This document shows positions 42,651 through 53,750 of a DNA stretch of 64,000 bases, piece by piece. Made by a program: the position numbers and the translations under genes. Source of the DNA: Proteles cristata cristata (Eukaryota > Chordata > Mammalia > Carnivora > Hyaenidae). The DNA lies in the NCBI GenBank assembly GCA_017311185.1, contig JAESUZ010003897.1, forward strand, positions 434,001 through 498,000, given 5' to 3'. Within the stretch, counting starts at the first letter, position 1, and each line of letters opens with the position of its first letter. The notes under the pieces are model-generated. The model had not been told where the DNA came from and did no database searches. It worked only from the letters and a program-made list of their open reading frames with translations.

Positions 42651-43326
42651 TCCCATAAAATATATATGTATAATTTACATAAACATTATATATATGAAGT
42701 TTATAAACTTGGTTTCAGATTGATGGAGAGTTAATCATTGCCTCCAACAGAACAATGTGTTTTGATTTGTTGATTCATGTGAAAAAAAAAATGAAGCAAG
42801 GCATTATACTGCTTTGCTGACCCCTAATATCAATCGCCAGTCTTCCTTTTTGTAATTCCTGATAGTGACTATTATTGCTCTTCAGATTTAAATTTCCTGT
42901 TCTTCCAAATGTAGAGCAATTTTTTCCCTAGTGCCTTTTCCTTACCTTGTGTTTGCCAGCTTTTTCCCTTTCTTTCTCTCATCAATGCTTGTTCTACCCA
43001 GACCTCTAATTTAAGATTTTTTTGAAACACCCAGTCATAACTCTGGGGTCATTTTTGCCTTTTTATCTTTCACTGAATTCTGCCCGTCCTATCTTGTTAG
43101 CTTCTCTCCCCTACCCACCCCAGCTGGGGTGAGGAGCTGTAGCAGGAAGAGTGGAAGGCGGCATTTAGATCCACAGTCAAACTTCTAAACTTAGCCCCAG
43201 GCCAGTGGGCACCACAGTATTGACTGTGATGCGCACTGTATTATTCCAAATGTATAGAATAAAGCAGAACTCCCACCATTATGGCTTTCAGGATGTCTAT
43301 AGCATGGAGTGGAAAGCTGATTTTAT
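42651..43326. other. Intergenic DNA, no gene seen
   Basis: AT-rich then mixed composition; no repeat recognised with confidence. Confidence 0.4.
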
Positions 43327-43552
43327 TTTATTTTTTTTTAATGTTTTTTATTTTATTTATTTCTAGGAGAGAGAGAGAGACAGCGTGAGCAGGGGAGGGT
43401 CAGAGAGAGAGGGAGTCACAGACTGAAACAGGCTCCAGGCTCTGAGCTGGCAGTCAGCACAGAGCCCGACGCGGGGCTCGAACCCACGAACCGCGAGATC
43501 ATGACCCAAGCGAAAGTCGGACGCTTAACCGACTAAGCCACCCAGGTGCCCC
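43327..43552 (-). mobile_element. SINEC, TTAG subfamily
   Basis: 'gagctggcagtcagcacaga', 'ccaagcgaaagtcggacgct', 'ccgactaagccacccaggtg'. TSD 'aaagctgatttta' on both sides. Confidence 0.98.
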
Positions 43553-45168
43553 TGAAAAGCTGATTTTAATAGCATAGAATATGTTTCCTTGTCTTAAGTT
43601 ACTGATTTGGTTCCTGTTAGACCCAGAGGTTCTTTAGGTGGGACATTGTAAGGGAAGGACTTTATCATTTCACTCTTTTCAAGGAATATGCAGCTACAAC
43701 TGGAACATGGCTAAAGGGCCCTCACACTTCATGTTGAAGACACCATCCACCTCTCTCATAGACTACCCTCTGCTGACCATCTCAATTGTTTTTGCTGAGT
43801 TTGTTCATTCCTTTCTGCCTTCTAAACCAGAGTCCTTTATTTTAGAGCCTAGAAGTGCTGGGGCTCCAGTGCAAAGATCCTAGTCCTTTAGAAGCCACTC
43901 TTCAAAATCCCCTTCCTTTGGTTACCTCAAAGGCCATGAACTTCCCACTAAATAAAATCCACATCTAGCTTTTACCTACTTGATTATGTCAATTCTGTCA
44001 ATTATCATTATTGATCTAGCATACAGACTTTCATAAACCATATCAGCCTCATTAAGTTGGTCAGATAGTCTTCATCTGCTTTCTGCAAATCTACTCTCCA
44101 GCATTCTCTACTCTGCTCTTAGAAACTGGAAACATGATCTATAATACTACCTGGATATCATAAGGCCTTGTTACCTTCTGGATTGCACTTGAGTGTGGTC
44201 AATGGAAGGGAGGCTCTGGCAGGAGATTGAGACAAAGGGTTAGCAATTCTGTATTTCCCCACCAAAGGCTACAGTTCCTGGCCAAGAGCTCCCTTTCAGC
44301 TACAACTACTGCTATTGCTCTATCAGGATTCTGATAATCTTGCTCCTTTTACCCCTTCAAGCCTGGAGGTACCATGTGGTCCCTATTGTTAACCTTTGTC
44401 AGCTTCCTGTAACTTTTAAAGTGTCTTTAACAAACTCTTCTGATTAACCACCTGCTTCCTGCCATGGCCCTGTCTGATACACCAAAGTACAACCATAATT
44501 TCTTACTTTCCTGGATATTGTTGTTATTGAGGAAAGTTACCACTCTGTCCCTACTGTTCTGTAGCCTCTGCATTAGGATTACTTAGAGGAGCCCAGTGTT
44601 CCAACTTTCTCCATTAGGCTGATGACCTAACTCAGAATGACCACTGCAGGCACTGCCCTATGAATAATAGATAAATATCCTTCCCTTTCTTGGTGCTTCC
44701 TGGAGTAAAAATTCATAGCCACTTGCAGATCTCTGTAGCTGAGCACTCAACTGTACCATCCTAGGGAATGGCTCCTTTCCGGGGTGAAGGATCCAGCTCT
44801 TAGTGTCTCTTCCCAGAGATTTAGGGAAGCATTATGCAAACAATTCCCCCTGTGCCCTCTGAAGCTAGTGAGCAGCATGACTTAGGCACTCTCAGGAGAC
44901 TCTGCAGAGACAATGCTTCCCTGCATAAGACAGCTGTAATGAAAAGCATAATCCAAAGTAACAGGAGGCTGACTTATCATGTAAACATCTTAGAAAAAGC
45001 CCTGTGCTCAGAATTTAATGCAATTACATTTGATCTTTCTTTAATGATGTCAATGTATTAACAATGTTGTGAATTCTTGCACATCTTTAACCTATTAGTA
45101 TAATATATTTTTAAGTTTGCATTAGGAAGGTTAGTTTTGTGTATTTAATTTTCTTTTTTCCCCTCCTC
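43553..45168. other. Intergenic DNA, possible old repeat, no gene seen
   Basis: About 44200-44480 ('aatggaagggaggctctggc', 'ccccttcaagcctggaggta', 'caaactcttctgattaacca') resembles a widespread old mammalian repeat whose class I cannot name. No coding region: the longest frame, 81 codons at 43638-43883, has no recognisable motif. Confidence 0.4.
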
Positions 45169-45186
45169 CCCAGAAGGTTAATTTTA

Positions 45187-45416
45187 TTTATTTTTTTAAT
45201 TTTTTAAAAATGTTTTATTTATTTCTGAGAGAGAGAAAGACAGCGTGAGCAGGGGAGGGTCAGAGAGAGAGGGAGTCACAGACTCTGAAACAGGCTCCAG
45301 GCTCTGAGCTGGCAGTCAGCACAGAGCCCGACGCGGGGCTCGAACTCACGAACCGTGAGATCATGACCTAAGCGAAAGTCGGACGCTTAACTGACTAAGC
45401 CACCCAGGTGCCCCAG
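45187..45416 (-). mobile_element. SINEC, TTAG subfamily (early form)
   Basis: 'cacagactctgaaacaggct', 'gagctggcagtcagcacaga', 'cctaagcgaaagtcggacgc'. Perfect 18-bp TSD 'cccagaaggttaatttta' at 45169-45186 and 45417-45434. Confidence 0.98.
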
Positions 45417-45434
45417 CCCAGAAGGTTAATTTTA

Positions 45435-45750
45435 AAGAAAAATCGTTTAAATAGCATTTGATAATTTATTATTTCACAATTTTGTATATTTGATTAAGAA
45501 ACATACATTCCCATATTTCCCATCTGAAAAGTGAAGGAAAGCAGTTAGGTACTACCACAATTGGAGCTTTGAATATGTCTGCAGTAGTATGTAGTCTACG
45601 CACGCTTATTGGTAGATAAAATTATTTTTAAAAAACAATAAAACCTTATTCTTTACACCAAACAATTAGATTTTTAGATTTCTGTCATTATATAAACCTA
45701 AATACCAAGGGTTTTTATCTGACTTTCACTAGGCTTCCTTATAACACTTT
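45435..45750. other. AT-rich DNA, nothing identified
   Basis: No repeat or gene recognised. Confidence 0.35.
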
Positions 45751-45768
45751 TCAAGTTTCTAATTTTTA

Positions 45769-45999
45769 TTTTTATTTATTTATTTATTTTTTTAATGTTT
45801 TATTTATTTTTAGGAGAGAGAGAGAGACAACGTGAGCAGGGGAGGGTCAGAGAGAGAGGGAGTCACAGACTGAAACAGGCTCCAGGCTCTGAGCTGGCAG
45901 TCAGCACAGAGCCCGACGCGGGGCTCGAACCCACGAACCGCGAGATCATGACCTAAGCGAAAGTCGGATGCTTAACCAACTAAGCCACCCAGGCGCCCC
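45769..45999 (-). mobile_element. SINEC, TTAG subfamily
   Basis: (TTTA)n tail, 'gagctggcagtcagcacaga', 'cctaagcgaaagtcggatgc', 'caactaagccacccaggcgc'. Perfect 18-bp TSD 'tcaagtttctaattttta' at 45751-45768 and 46000-46017. Confidence 0.98.
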
Positions 46000-46030
46000 T
46001 CAAGTTTCTAATTTTTAAATTTTTTACTTA

Positions 46031-46071
46031 TTCTTAATTTTTGAAAAGTTTCATTTATTTGAGAGAGAGAG

Positions 46072-46121
<50 letters not shown>

Positions 46122-46288
46122 CATACACACAAGTGGGGGAGGGGAGAGAGAAGGAAACAGAATCTGAAGCAGGCTCCAAGCTCTGAGCTGTCAGCACAGA
46201 GTACAACACGGGGCTCGAATCCACAAACCACAAAATCATGACCTAGGCCGAAATCAGATGCTTAATCAACTAGCCACCCAGGTGCCCA
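46031..46288 (-). mobile_element. SINEC with a CA repeat in its GA-rich part
   Basis: 'gagagagagagcatacacac', 'gtggggga', 'caagctctgagctgtcagca', 'agccacccaggtgccc'. Confidence 0.94.
46075..46118 (+). repeat. (CA)n microsatellite
   Basis: About 20 near-perfect CA units inside the SINE; likely polymorphic in length. Confidence 0.97.
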
Positions 46289-46289
46289 A

Positions 46290-46507
46290 GCTTTTTATTT
46301 TTTAAAATGTTTTATTTATGTTTGAGAGAGACAGAGACAGAGTGGAAGCAGGGGAGGGGCAGAGAGAGAGATACACAGAGAATCCGAAGCAGGCTCTGGG
46401 CTCTAGCTGTCAGCACAGAACCCGATGTAGGGCTCAAACCCACAAACATGAGATCATGACCTGGGCCGAAGTTGGACACTTAACCAACTAAGCAACCCAA
46501 GCGCCCC
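46290..46507 (-). mobile_element. SINEC, full length
   Basis: T-rich tail, 'ggaagcaggggaggggcaga', 'gatgtagggctcaaacccac', 'ctaagcaacccaagcgcccc'. Directly follows the previous SINE. Confidence 0.95.
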
Positions 46508-47058
46508 TTATTTTTTTATTTTTAAAAGTTATAGTAAAATATGCATAACATAAAATTTACCATTTTAACCATTTTTAACTGTAGAGGTCAAAGGCATTAA
46601 GTATCTTCACGTTGTTGTGTAACCATCACCACCATCTATCTCTGGAACTTTTTCATCATCCCAAACTGAAACTGTATAGTTCCCATTCTTCTTTCCTTTC
46701 AGCCTCTGGTATCCACTATTCTACTTTCTGTCTCTGTAAAGTTCACTATTCTAAGTATCTCAAATAAAAGGAATCATACAATATTTGTCCTTTTGTATCT
46801 GGCTTATTTCACTTATAATGTTTCCAAGGTTCATCCATGTTATAGCATGTGTCAGAATTTCCTTCCTATTTAAGAGTGAATAATATTCCATTGTATGTAT
46901 ATGGTACTTTTTTTTATCCATCATCTCTATGGACACTTCAGTTGTTTTCATCTTTTGGCTGCTGCAAGGAACATATGTGTACACATTACCTCTTAGATTA
47001 TTTTGTGAGTCTATATTCAGGTGTAAAATTACTGGTTTACTTAGTAATCCATATTTAA

Positions 47059-47164
47059 TTTTTTTAACTTTTTTTTAAAGTAAACTCTATCCCCAACGTG
47101 GGGACTAAAACCACAACAAGATCAAGAGTCACATGCTCTACCAACTGAGCCAGCCAGGTGCCAT
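47059..47164 (-). mobile_element. Short-form SINEC
   Basis: 'aaagtaaactctatccccaa', 'ctctaccaactgagccagcc', 'aggtgcca'. TSD 'atccatatttaa' on both sides. Confidence 0.92.
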
Positions 47165-47188
47165 ATCCATATTTAACTGTTTTTTTAA

Positions 47189-47362
47189 ATGAAGCACTTT
47201 AATTAATTAATTAATTAAGAGTATGAGTGGGGGGAAGAGAATCCCAACCACACTTCATGCTGTTAGCATTGAGTCCAACGTGGGGCTCAATACCATGAAC
47301 CGTGAGATCATGACCTGAGCCAAGATCAAGAGTCAGACAACCGACTGAGCTACCTGGTTCCT
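47189..47362 (-). mobile_element. SINEC, older
   Basis: (AATT)n start, 'gtggggctcaataccatgaa', 'ccgactgagctacctggttc'. No CT/GA expansion. Confidence 0.88.
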
Positions 47363-47643
47363 TTTTAAAGGAACTACCACACAATTATCCACAGCAGCTG
47401 CACCATTTTACATTCCCACTAGCAGTGCACAAAGGTTCCAATTTCTTGACATCCTTGCCAACACTTCTTACTTTGTTTCTTTGTTAATAACCATCATAAT
47501 AGCTGTGAGGTGGTATCTCATTGTACTTTTTATATGCACTTCCCTAATGATTAGTAGTGTTAAGCGTCTTTTTATGTGCTTATTGGCCATTTATATATCT
47601 TCTTTGAAGAAATATCTATTTAAGTCCTTTGCTTATTTTTTTC

Positions 47644-47759
47644 ATAAGATTTCATTTTTCTTTAACTAATCTCTATACCCACCATGGGGGCTTGAACCCA
47701 TAACCCCAAGATCAAGAGTTTCATTCATACTTCTCTGACTGAGCCAGCCAGACATCCTA
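47644..47759 (-). mobile_element. Short-form SINEC
   Basis: 'taactaatctctatacccac', 'catgggggcttgaacccata', 'gagccagccagacatccta'. Confidence 0.9.
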
Positions 47760-47773
47760 GTCACTTGCTTATT

Positions 47774-47996
47774 TTTTTTAAATATTTATTTACTTATCTA
47801 CAGAGAGAATGAGAGAGAGAAGAGAGAGAGAGAGAAAGTGGTGGAAGGGCAGAGAGAGAGGGAGAGAGAATCCTAAACAGGCTCCATGTTTGGCATGGAT
47901 CTCAATGATGGGCTTGATATCACAATCAGCAAGATCATGACCTGAGCCAATATCAAGAGTTGAGTGCTCAACCGACTGAGTCACCCAGGTGCTCCT
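47774..47996 (-). mobile_element. SINEC, full length, GA-rich
   Basis: Long GA stretch, 'aggctccatgtttggcatgg', 'gagtcacccaggtgctcc'. TSD based on 'ttgcttattttt'. Confidence 0.93.
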
Positions 47997-48521
47997 CTTT
48001 TGCTTATTTTTCAATCAGGTTGTTTATTTTGTTTTTGTTGAGTTGTAGGGAGTATTTATTTATTTATTTTAAAAAGTCCTTTTAAGACCTTTATAGTTTA
48101 CCTGTTACTTTTAGGTCTTTGATCCATTTTAAGTTAATCTTTGAATATGGTATAAGATAAGGTCCCACTACATTATTTTGCATGTGGATATCGGTTTTCC
48201 CAGCATGACTTGTTGAAAAGGTTGTCCTTTCCCCAATGAATGGTTTTCCCCTTTTTGAAAATTATTTGACCGTATATGTGAGGGATCATCTCAAACTTTT
48301 AACCACAGAAAGTTATTCTTCTCTTTCTTCCCAGGCAAAGCTTTACCTTTGAAGAAAAGTCACTATTATCAACTTTATGAGTATACAAGTAGCTATGTTA
48401 GATGCTGAGGATATGCAGAGGAATAAGATATGGACTCTACTAATGAAAGTACCAATTTATTGGGGGAAATAGAATATCTCATTAAAATATATACAAATAC
48501 AAGAGAGCATATATTTAAAAA

Positions 48522-49660
48522 TGTGAGACAGGAAACCATCAAAACCCTAGAGGAGAGAGCAGGAAACAACCTCTTTGACCTCCACCACAGCAATTTCTTA
48601 CTTGACACATCTCCAAAAGCAAGGGAATCAAGGGCAAAAATAAACTATTGGGACCGCATCAAGATTAAAAGCTTCTGCACGGCAAAGGATACAATTCATA
48701 AAACTCATAGACAACCAACGGAATGGGAAAGGATAGTTGCAAATGACATATCAGATAAAGTGCTAGTATCCAAAATCTATAAGGAACTCACTGAGTTCCA
48801 CAACCAAAAAACAAACAACCCAGTGAAGTAATGGGCATAAAATATGGACAGACACTTCTCCAAAGAGGGCATCCAGATGGTCAACAGACACATGAAACAA
48901 TGCTCAGCATCTCTCCTCATCAGTGAAATACAAATCAAAGCCACACTGAGATACCACCTCACGCCAGTCAGAGTGGCTAAAATGAGCAAATCAGAGAACT
49001 CTAGATGCTGGTGAGGATGTGGAGAAACGGGCACCCTCCTACACTGTTGGTGGGAGTGTAAACTGGTGCAGCCTCTCTGGAAAACAGTGTGGAGGTTCCT
49101 CCAAAAATTAACAATAGAACTCCCCTATGACCCACCAATCGCACTGCTAGGAATTTACCCAAGGGATACAGGAGTGCTGATGCATAGGGGCACACGTACC
49201 CCAATGTTCATAGCAGCACTCTCAACAATAGCCAAAACATGGAAAGAACCTAAGTGTCCATCCATGACGAATGGATCAAGAAGATGTGGTTTATCTATAC
49301 GATGGAATACTAGGTGGCAATGAGAAAGAATGAAATCTGGCCATGTGTAGCAACATGGATGGACCTTGAGGGTGTTATGCTGAGTGAAATAAGTCAGGCG
49401 GAGAAGGACAATACCATATGTTTGCATGCATAGGAGGATTAGGAGGAACTTAACGGAGGACCGAGGGGGAGAAGGAGGGGGGAAATAGTGGGGGAGGGAG
49501 AGAGAGGCAAACCATGAGACTCTTGAATGCTGAGAATAAACTGAGGACTGATGGGTGTAGGGGGGAAAGGGGGAGATGGGCATGGAGGAGGGCACTTGTG
49601 GGGATGAGCACTGGGTGTTATATGGAAACCAACTTGACAATAAACTATTTGTAAAAAAAA
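48522..49660 (+). mobile_element. Young L1, 5'-truncated, with 3' UTR and poly(A)
   Basis: Starts at 'gtgagacaggaaaccatcaa' in ORF2 and runs to 'gatgagcactgggtgttata', 'caacttgacaataaactatt' and poly-A. Two long open segments (48430-48831 and 49066-49323) show light decay. It shares its 3' 650 bp closely with the L1 at 2818. Confidence 0.95.
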
Positions 49661-49720
49661 AATAAAAATAAAAAAATGAAAAAATATAAATCTCTAAAAA
49701 AATAATAAAATAAAATAAGT

Positions 49721-49832
49721 GCCACCTAGGGGCTCCGAGCTTACTCATTCAGTAGAGTATGTGACTCTTGATCTCAGGGTTGTAAATTTGACCCTCATGT
49801 TAAGTGTAGAGGTTACTTAAAAATAAAATTTT
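49721..49832 (+). mobile_element. Short-form SINEC
   Basis: 'gccacctaggggctccgagc', 'gtagagtatgtgactcttga', 'taagtgtagaggttacttaa'. Confidence 0.88.
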
Positions 49833-49941
49833 GGGTCGCCTGGGTAGTTCAGCCAGTTAAGTGTCCAACTCTTGATTTCACCTTAGGTCATGATCTCACA
49901 GTTCATGACATTGAGCCTTGCTTCGGGCTCTGCACTGAATG
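49833..49941 (+). mobile_element. SINEC, 3'-truncated
   Basis: Head 'gggtcgcctgggtagttcag' through 'cttcgggctctgcactgaat'; CT stretch and tail are missing. Confidence 0.9.
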
Positions 49942-50250
49942 TTGCATTATTCCATTTATATGAAATATTGAGAATAGAGAAATTTATACAGACAGAAAAT
50001 AAATTACTGGTTGCCTAGGTCTGGAAGGGATGGGTGGAAACAAGGAGGGAGAAATGGAAAGTAACTGTAAATAGGCATGGAATTTGGAATTTCTTTTGAG
50101 GGTGATGAGAATGTTCTGAAACAGATTATGATGATGATTGCACAACTCTGTGACTATACAGAAGACAATGAGTGGTTCACATTAAACGGGTGAATTGTAT
50201 GTTATGTAAATTATATCTCAATAAAGGTGTTATTTTAAAAAATAAATAGC
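49942..50250 (+). mobile_element. L1 3' UTR
   Basis: 'actggttgcctaggtctgga', 'gggtgatgagaatgttctga', 'gcacaactctgtgactatac', 'aattatatctcaataaaggt'. Confidence 0.85.
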
Positions 50251-50287
50251 CTCACCAGCCCCATCACTCCTAAGTAAAAGTAAATTT

Positions 50288-50478
50288 GAGGATGCTTGCG
50301 TATTTCAGTCAGTTGAACATCTGGCTCTTGATTTTGGCTCAGTTCACCATGATCCCAGGGTCATGGGATCAAGCCCTCTGTTAGGCTCTGCGCTCATGGA
50401 GCCTCCTGAAGATTCTCTTTCTCCCTCTGCCCGTCTCCCTTGCACATGCTCTCTCCAAAATAAAACAAAAATTTTAAT
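50288..50478 (+). mobile_element. SINEC, diverged
   Basis: Head 'gaggatgcttgcgtatttca', 'aagccctctgttaggctctg', 'ctctctccaaaataaaac'. Confidence 0.88.
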
Positions 50479-50547
50479 GTAAGTTTTTTTGTATGCAAAC
50501 TCATCTCAATAAAACAATTATTTAAAAAGAAATAAAAGATACTAATT

Positions 50548-50757
50548 GGTGGGGCACCTGGGTGGCTTGATCGGTTGTGCGTCCAACTTCGGCTCAGGTC
50601 ATGATCTCACGGCTTGCGAGGTCAAGCCCTGTATTAAGCTCCATGTTGATGGCTCAAAGCCTGGAGCCTGCTTTGGATTCTGTGTCTCCCTATCTGTTCC
50701 TCCCCAGCTTGTGTTCTGTCTCTCTCTGTCTCTTGAAAATAAATAAACTTTTTTTTT
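50548..50757 (+). mobile_element. SINEC, full length
   Basis: Head 'ggtggggcacctgggtggct', 'aagcctggagcctgctttgg', 'cttgaaaataaataaac'. TSD 'aaaagatactaatt' at 50534-50547 and 50758-50771. Confidence 0.96.
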
Positions 50758-50904
50758 AAAAGATACTAATTTGTAATCTGGAAGGAGCTACAGTCTGGAT
50801 CAAATGATGTGTTTCTCTTAGGTTTGTAGAATCCTATCTGATGCCAAGCAAAAGAGTGTGAGCTTTTATATCTGAGGTGTTAGGGAATTACTGAAAGTGG
50901 TTTT

Positions 50905-51124
50905 TTTAATTTTTTTTTTACATTTATTCTTATTTTTGAGAGAGTAAGACAGAGCGTGAGTGGGGGAGGGGCAGAGAGAGAAGGAGATACAGAATCCGAA
51001 GCAGGCTCCAGGATTTGCGCAAGCATTCAGCACAGATCCTGATGCAGAGCTCAAACCCATGAACCGTGAGATCATGACCTGAGCCGAGGTTGGACGCTCA
51101 ATTGACTGAGCCACTCAGGCACCC
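50905..51124 (-). mobile_element. SINEC, full length
   Basis: 'gtgagtgggggaggggcaga', 'gaaccgtgagatcatgacct', 'gagccactcaggcacccc'. TSD 'ctgaaagt...ttttaat' on both sides. Confidence 0.95.
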
Positions 51125-51257
51125 CTGAAAGTTTTTTAATTAAGGTGGTGATATACGGAAACTGTGTTTTAGAAAGATTGACACTGGCAGCTCCCAGTAA
51201 GCTGAACTGAAATGGAGAGGGACTGGAAGAGGGGAAGACTACTTAGGTTAGGATATT

Positions 51258-51432
51258 CTAAAACTGTTGATTGCAATAGCATCAGCACCACCTGGGAACT
51301 TGTTAGAAATGCAAAATCTTGGTTTTCATCTCAGAGCTACTGAATCAAAAACTGTGAATTGGAGTTTAGCAATGTATGTTTCAATAAATCCTCCAGGTGA
51401 TTCTGGTGCAGGGAAACATTTGAGAACCACTG
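51258..51432 (+). mobile_element. MER5A hAT DNA transposon
   Basis: 'agcatcagcaccacctggga', 'acttgttagaaatgcaaaat', 'ctccaggtgattctggtgca', end 'tttgagaaccactg'. Inserted in the L2. Confidence 0.93.
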
Positions 51433-51455
51433 CCCCCAAAATAATGAGTATTTGA

Positions 51456-51670
51456 GATTTTTTAAAAGTTTATTTATTTATTTATTTTGAGAGAAACAGA
51501 AACAGTGTAAATGGGGGAGGGGCAGAGAGTGAGAGAGAGAATCCCAAGCAGGCTCTGTGCTGCCAGCACAAAGCCCTAATGTGGGGCTCAAACTCACAAA
51601 ACCGTGAGACTGTAATGTGAGCCGAAACCAAGAGTTGGACGCTTAACCAACTGAGCTACCCAGGCGCTCC
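51456..51670 (-). mobile_element. SINEC, standard type
   Basis: 'aaatgggggaggggcagaga', 'atgtggggctcaaactcaca', 'gagctacccaggcgctcc'. TSD 'aataatgagtatttga' (two mismatches) at 51440-51455 and 51671-51686. Confidence 0.95.
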
Positions 51671-52173
51671 AACAATGAGTGTTTGAAGGGTAGTGGTAAT
51701 GAGGAGAATGAAGAATGGCTTATATGTGTAGGTAACATGTTTCCAGCCAATTATCTGGATTTAAAAGGCAAGAGTAAGGGAGGAAGCAAAGAAAACTCAG
51801 ATTTCCTTTGGTATCATTAACAGAAATAGGGAAGATAGGAAGAGGTACAAGTTTGGGAAGAAAGACAGAGTTCACACTTTTACATTCTGAGATGATTTAT
51901 GAAGCAGATACTGTTCATCGCCTAACCAAATCCATTTCTGAAATCTGCCTCATCCTTAGCAGAATCCCTTTTTGTTCAGGTATTCACACTCCATGTGGTA
52001 ATGTACTCAAGGGAGTCTGGGCCCTCTTAAAACCCAAAAATGACTCTTGATTAGCCTAATAATCATTGTTGTCTTGATTAGGTTACACCAGTGAGTAACA
52101 AGGAGATTTCTGACCAGTGAATAAGGAGGGGAAATCTGCTAGGGGTCTTTGATGGAGGATGGGGATTTCTGGT

Positions 52174-52381
52174 AATTTTTTTTTAAGTTTATTTATTTAT
52201 AATGAGAGAGAGAAAGAAAAAGCATGAGTGGGGGAGAGGCAGACAGAGAGGGAGAGAGAGAATCCCAAGCAAGATCCACACTACCAGTGTGGAGTCTGAT
52301 GTGGGGCTTGAATGATAGACCATGAGATCATGACCTGAGCCAAAGTCAGATGCCTAACTGACTGAGCCACCCAACCACCCC
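52174..52381 (-). mobile_element. SINEC, older
   Basis: 'gagtgggggagaggcagaca', 'gatgtggggcttgaatgata', 'gagccacccaaccacccc'. Confidence 0.92.
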
Positions 52382-52468
52382 AGATTTTTTTTTTTAAAGT
52401 AATCTCTATACTCACAGTCTTGAGATCAAAAGTCGCACACTCTGCTAACTGAGCCACCCAGGCAGTCC
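52382..52468 (-). mobile_element. Short-form SINEC, shortened
   Basis: 'aaagtaatctctatactcac', 'cttgagatcaaaagtcgcac', 'gagccacccaggcagtcc'. Stacked onto the previous copy. Confidence 0.88.
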
Positions 52469-53089
52469 TAGTTCTCCTTTTCTAAAGGAGCTCAGAATTG
52501 TACTGATTTTCTCATTACTGAGTTAAGTAAAACTTTGACATGAATTCACTATGTATTTGTACAATAATTTAAAAAATCAACTTCAGAATTGTGTTTTCAG
52601 AAGATAAAACTAAACTAATCGTCTAGCAATAAACACCATAATTACATAGCACATAAAACCCCGGTGAAATGTTATTGAGAAGACACAAATAAAAGTACAC
52701 ATTTCTCTATTAGAAGACTCAATTTTTTAGTGATTTTCCCATCCCATGAATTATTAATAATTTAATAATTATTCCCAAAATAATTTATAAATTTAATGAT
52801 ATTCCAACTAAGTTTCTAAGGGGCTGCTTTTTTTCTCATTCTAAATCTAAGAATCTTTGGAAAAGAAAGACACCACTAGATATTAAAATATACTTTACAG
52901 CTGTTGAGAATCAAAACATTTTTCTGAACACATAGTATAGCTAGAATGGACTGATTCAACAATTTGTAAAGATTCGGGATGTAATACATGTGGCATTTCA
53001 AATTGGTAGAGAAATAATAAACTGTTTAATAAACAGTGTCAGGATTATTTGGGGAAAATAATGCTACCTCTAACCCACAACATGCACCA
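52469..53089. other. AT-rich intergenic DNA, no gene seen
   Basis: Low-GC, with 'tttaataatt'-type repeats near 52750. Nothing recognised. Confidence 0.4.
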
Positions 53090-53510
53090 TGCACAACAGC
53101 GATGTCATTCCATTTCCTGCTTCCCAGACATGTGATACTATCTATTTTCATACTTCCATGCCTTCGCATATGCTGTTCTCTCTGCTTGGAATTCCTTCTT
53201 TACCACATCCATTTACTGGAATACTATTCTTTCAGGATCCGAATTAAACATCTGTGAAACTTTCCTTCCTTCTCCTGACAAACTTATATCTTCTTTTGTG
53301 CAGTCACCGTATCTACCACATATATCTATTATTATGCTCATAACGTTCTATTATAAATATTTATTTATATTTATATACCCTTTATTAGACTATAATCATC
53401 TTATGGCCAGGGACCATGTCTTTTTAATGTTGTATCTTTATATCTAGTACAAGGTGATTCATAATGGGTGCTCAATAAATAGTTTTTGAATTAATAAATA
53501 AAATGAAATG
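53090..53510 (+). mobile_element. L2 3' end
   Basis: 'catgccttcgcatatgctgt', 'tctctgcttggaattccttc', 'ggccagggaccatgtctttt', 'gggtgctcaataaatagttt' in L2 order. Confidence 0.8.
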
Positions 53511-53559
53511 TGACAATACTTCAACTAAAATGGAGTGATCAGTCAATAAACGGTTGTCA

Positions 53560-53750
53560 GAAGCTCATGTGGTGGTCATGAGTATGGACTCTGGCACCAG
53601 ACTGCTTCAGCTGGAATCTCATATCCCCATTTACTAGTTGTGTGATCTTGGGCAAATGACTTAACCTCTCTGTACTCACTTTCCCCATCTGAAATGGCTA
53701 TAATGATAGCAACATCATCAGATTGATATGTGGATTTTAAAAGTTAGCAT
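53560..53750 (+). mobile_element. MIR
   Basis: 'atggactctggcaccagact', 'tagttgtgtgatcttgggca', 'aatgacttaacctctctgta', 'ctcactttccccatctgaaa' are textbook MIR core. Confidence 0.92.

Larger units (their letters stand above)
46515..48300 (-). mobile_element. L1, older, with four SINE insertions
   Basis: The reverse strand gives L1 3' end to ORF2: 'aaatttaccattttaaccat', 'gtgaataatattccattgta', 'gctgcaccattttacattcc', 'gctgtgaggtggtatctcat', 'ttaggtctttgatccatttt', 'ttttcccagcatgacttgtt'. Frames are broken. Confidence 0.9.
50758..51920 (-). mobile_element. L2, split by SINEs and MER5A
   Basis: Antisense L2 landmarks: 'tgtgttttagaaagattgac', 'actggcagctcccag', then 'gaagaggtacaagtttggga' and 'cacacttttacattctgaga'. 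Confidence 0.7.

Noticed and set aside
44200..44480. Possible LTR or retroviral fragment
   Set aside because: Resemblance is only to a generic old mammalian repeat; no LTR ends, primer-binding site or viral coding motifs are visible.
46075..46118. CRISPR-like or functional tandem array
   Set aside because: It is a plain CA microsatellite in a SINE; there is no spacer-repeat structure anywhere in the window.
48430..48831. 133-codon plus frame starting before the L1 at 48522
   Set aside because: The first 30 codons are flanking DNA and the rest is L1 ORF2; the joined frame is accidental.
49155..49748. 197-codon minus frame
   Set aside because: It runs antisense through a young L1 3' end; no known protein.
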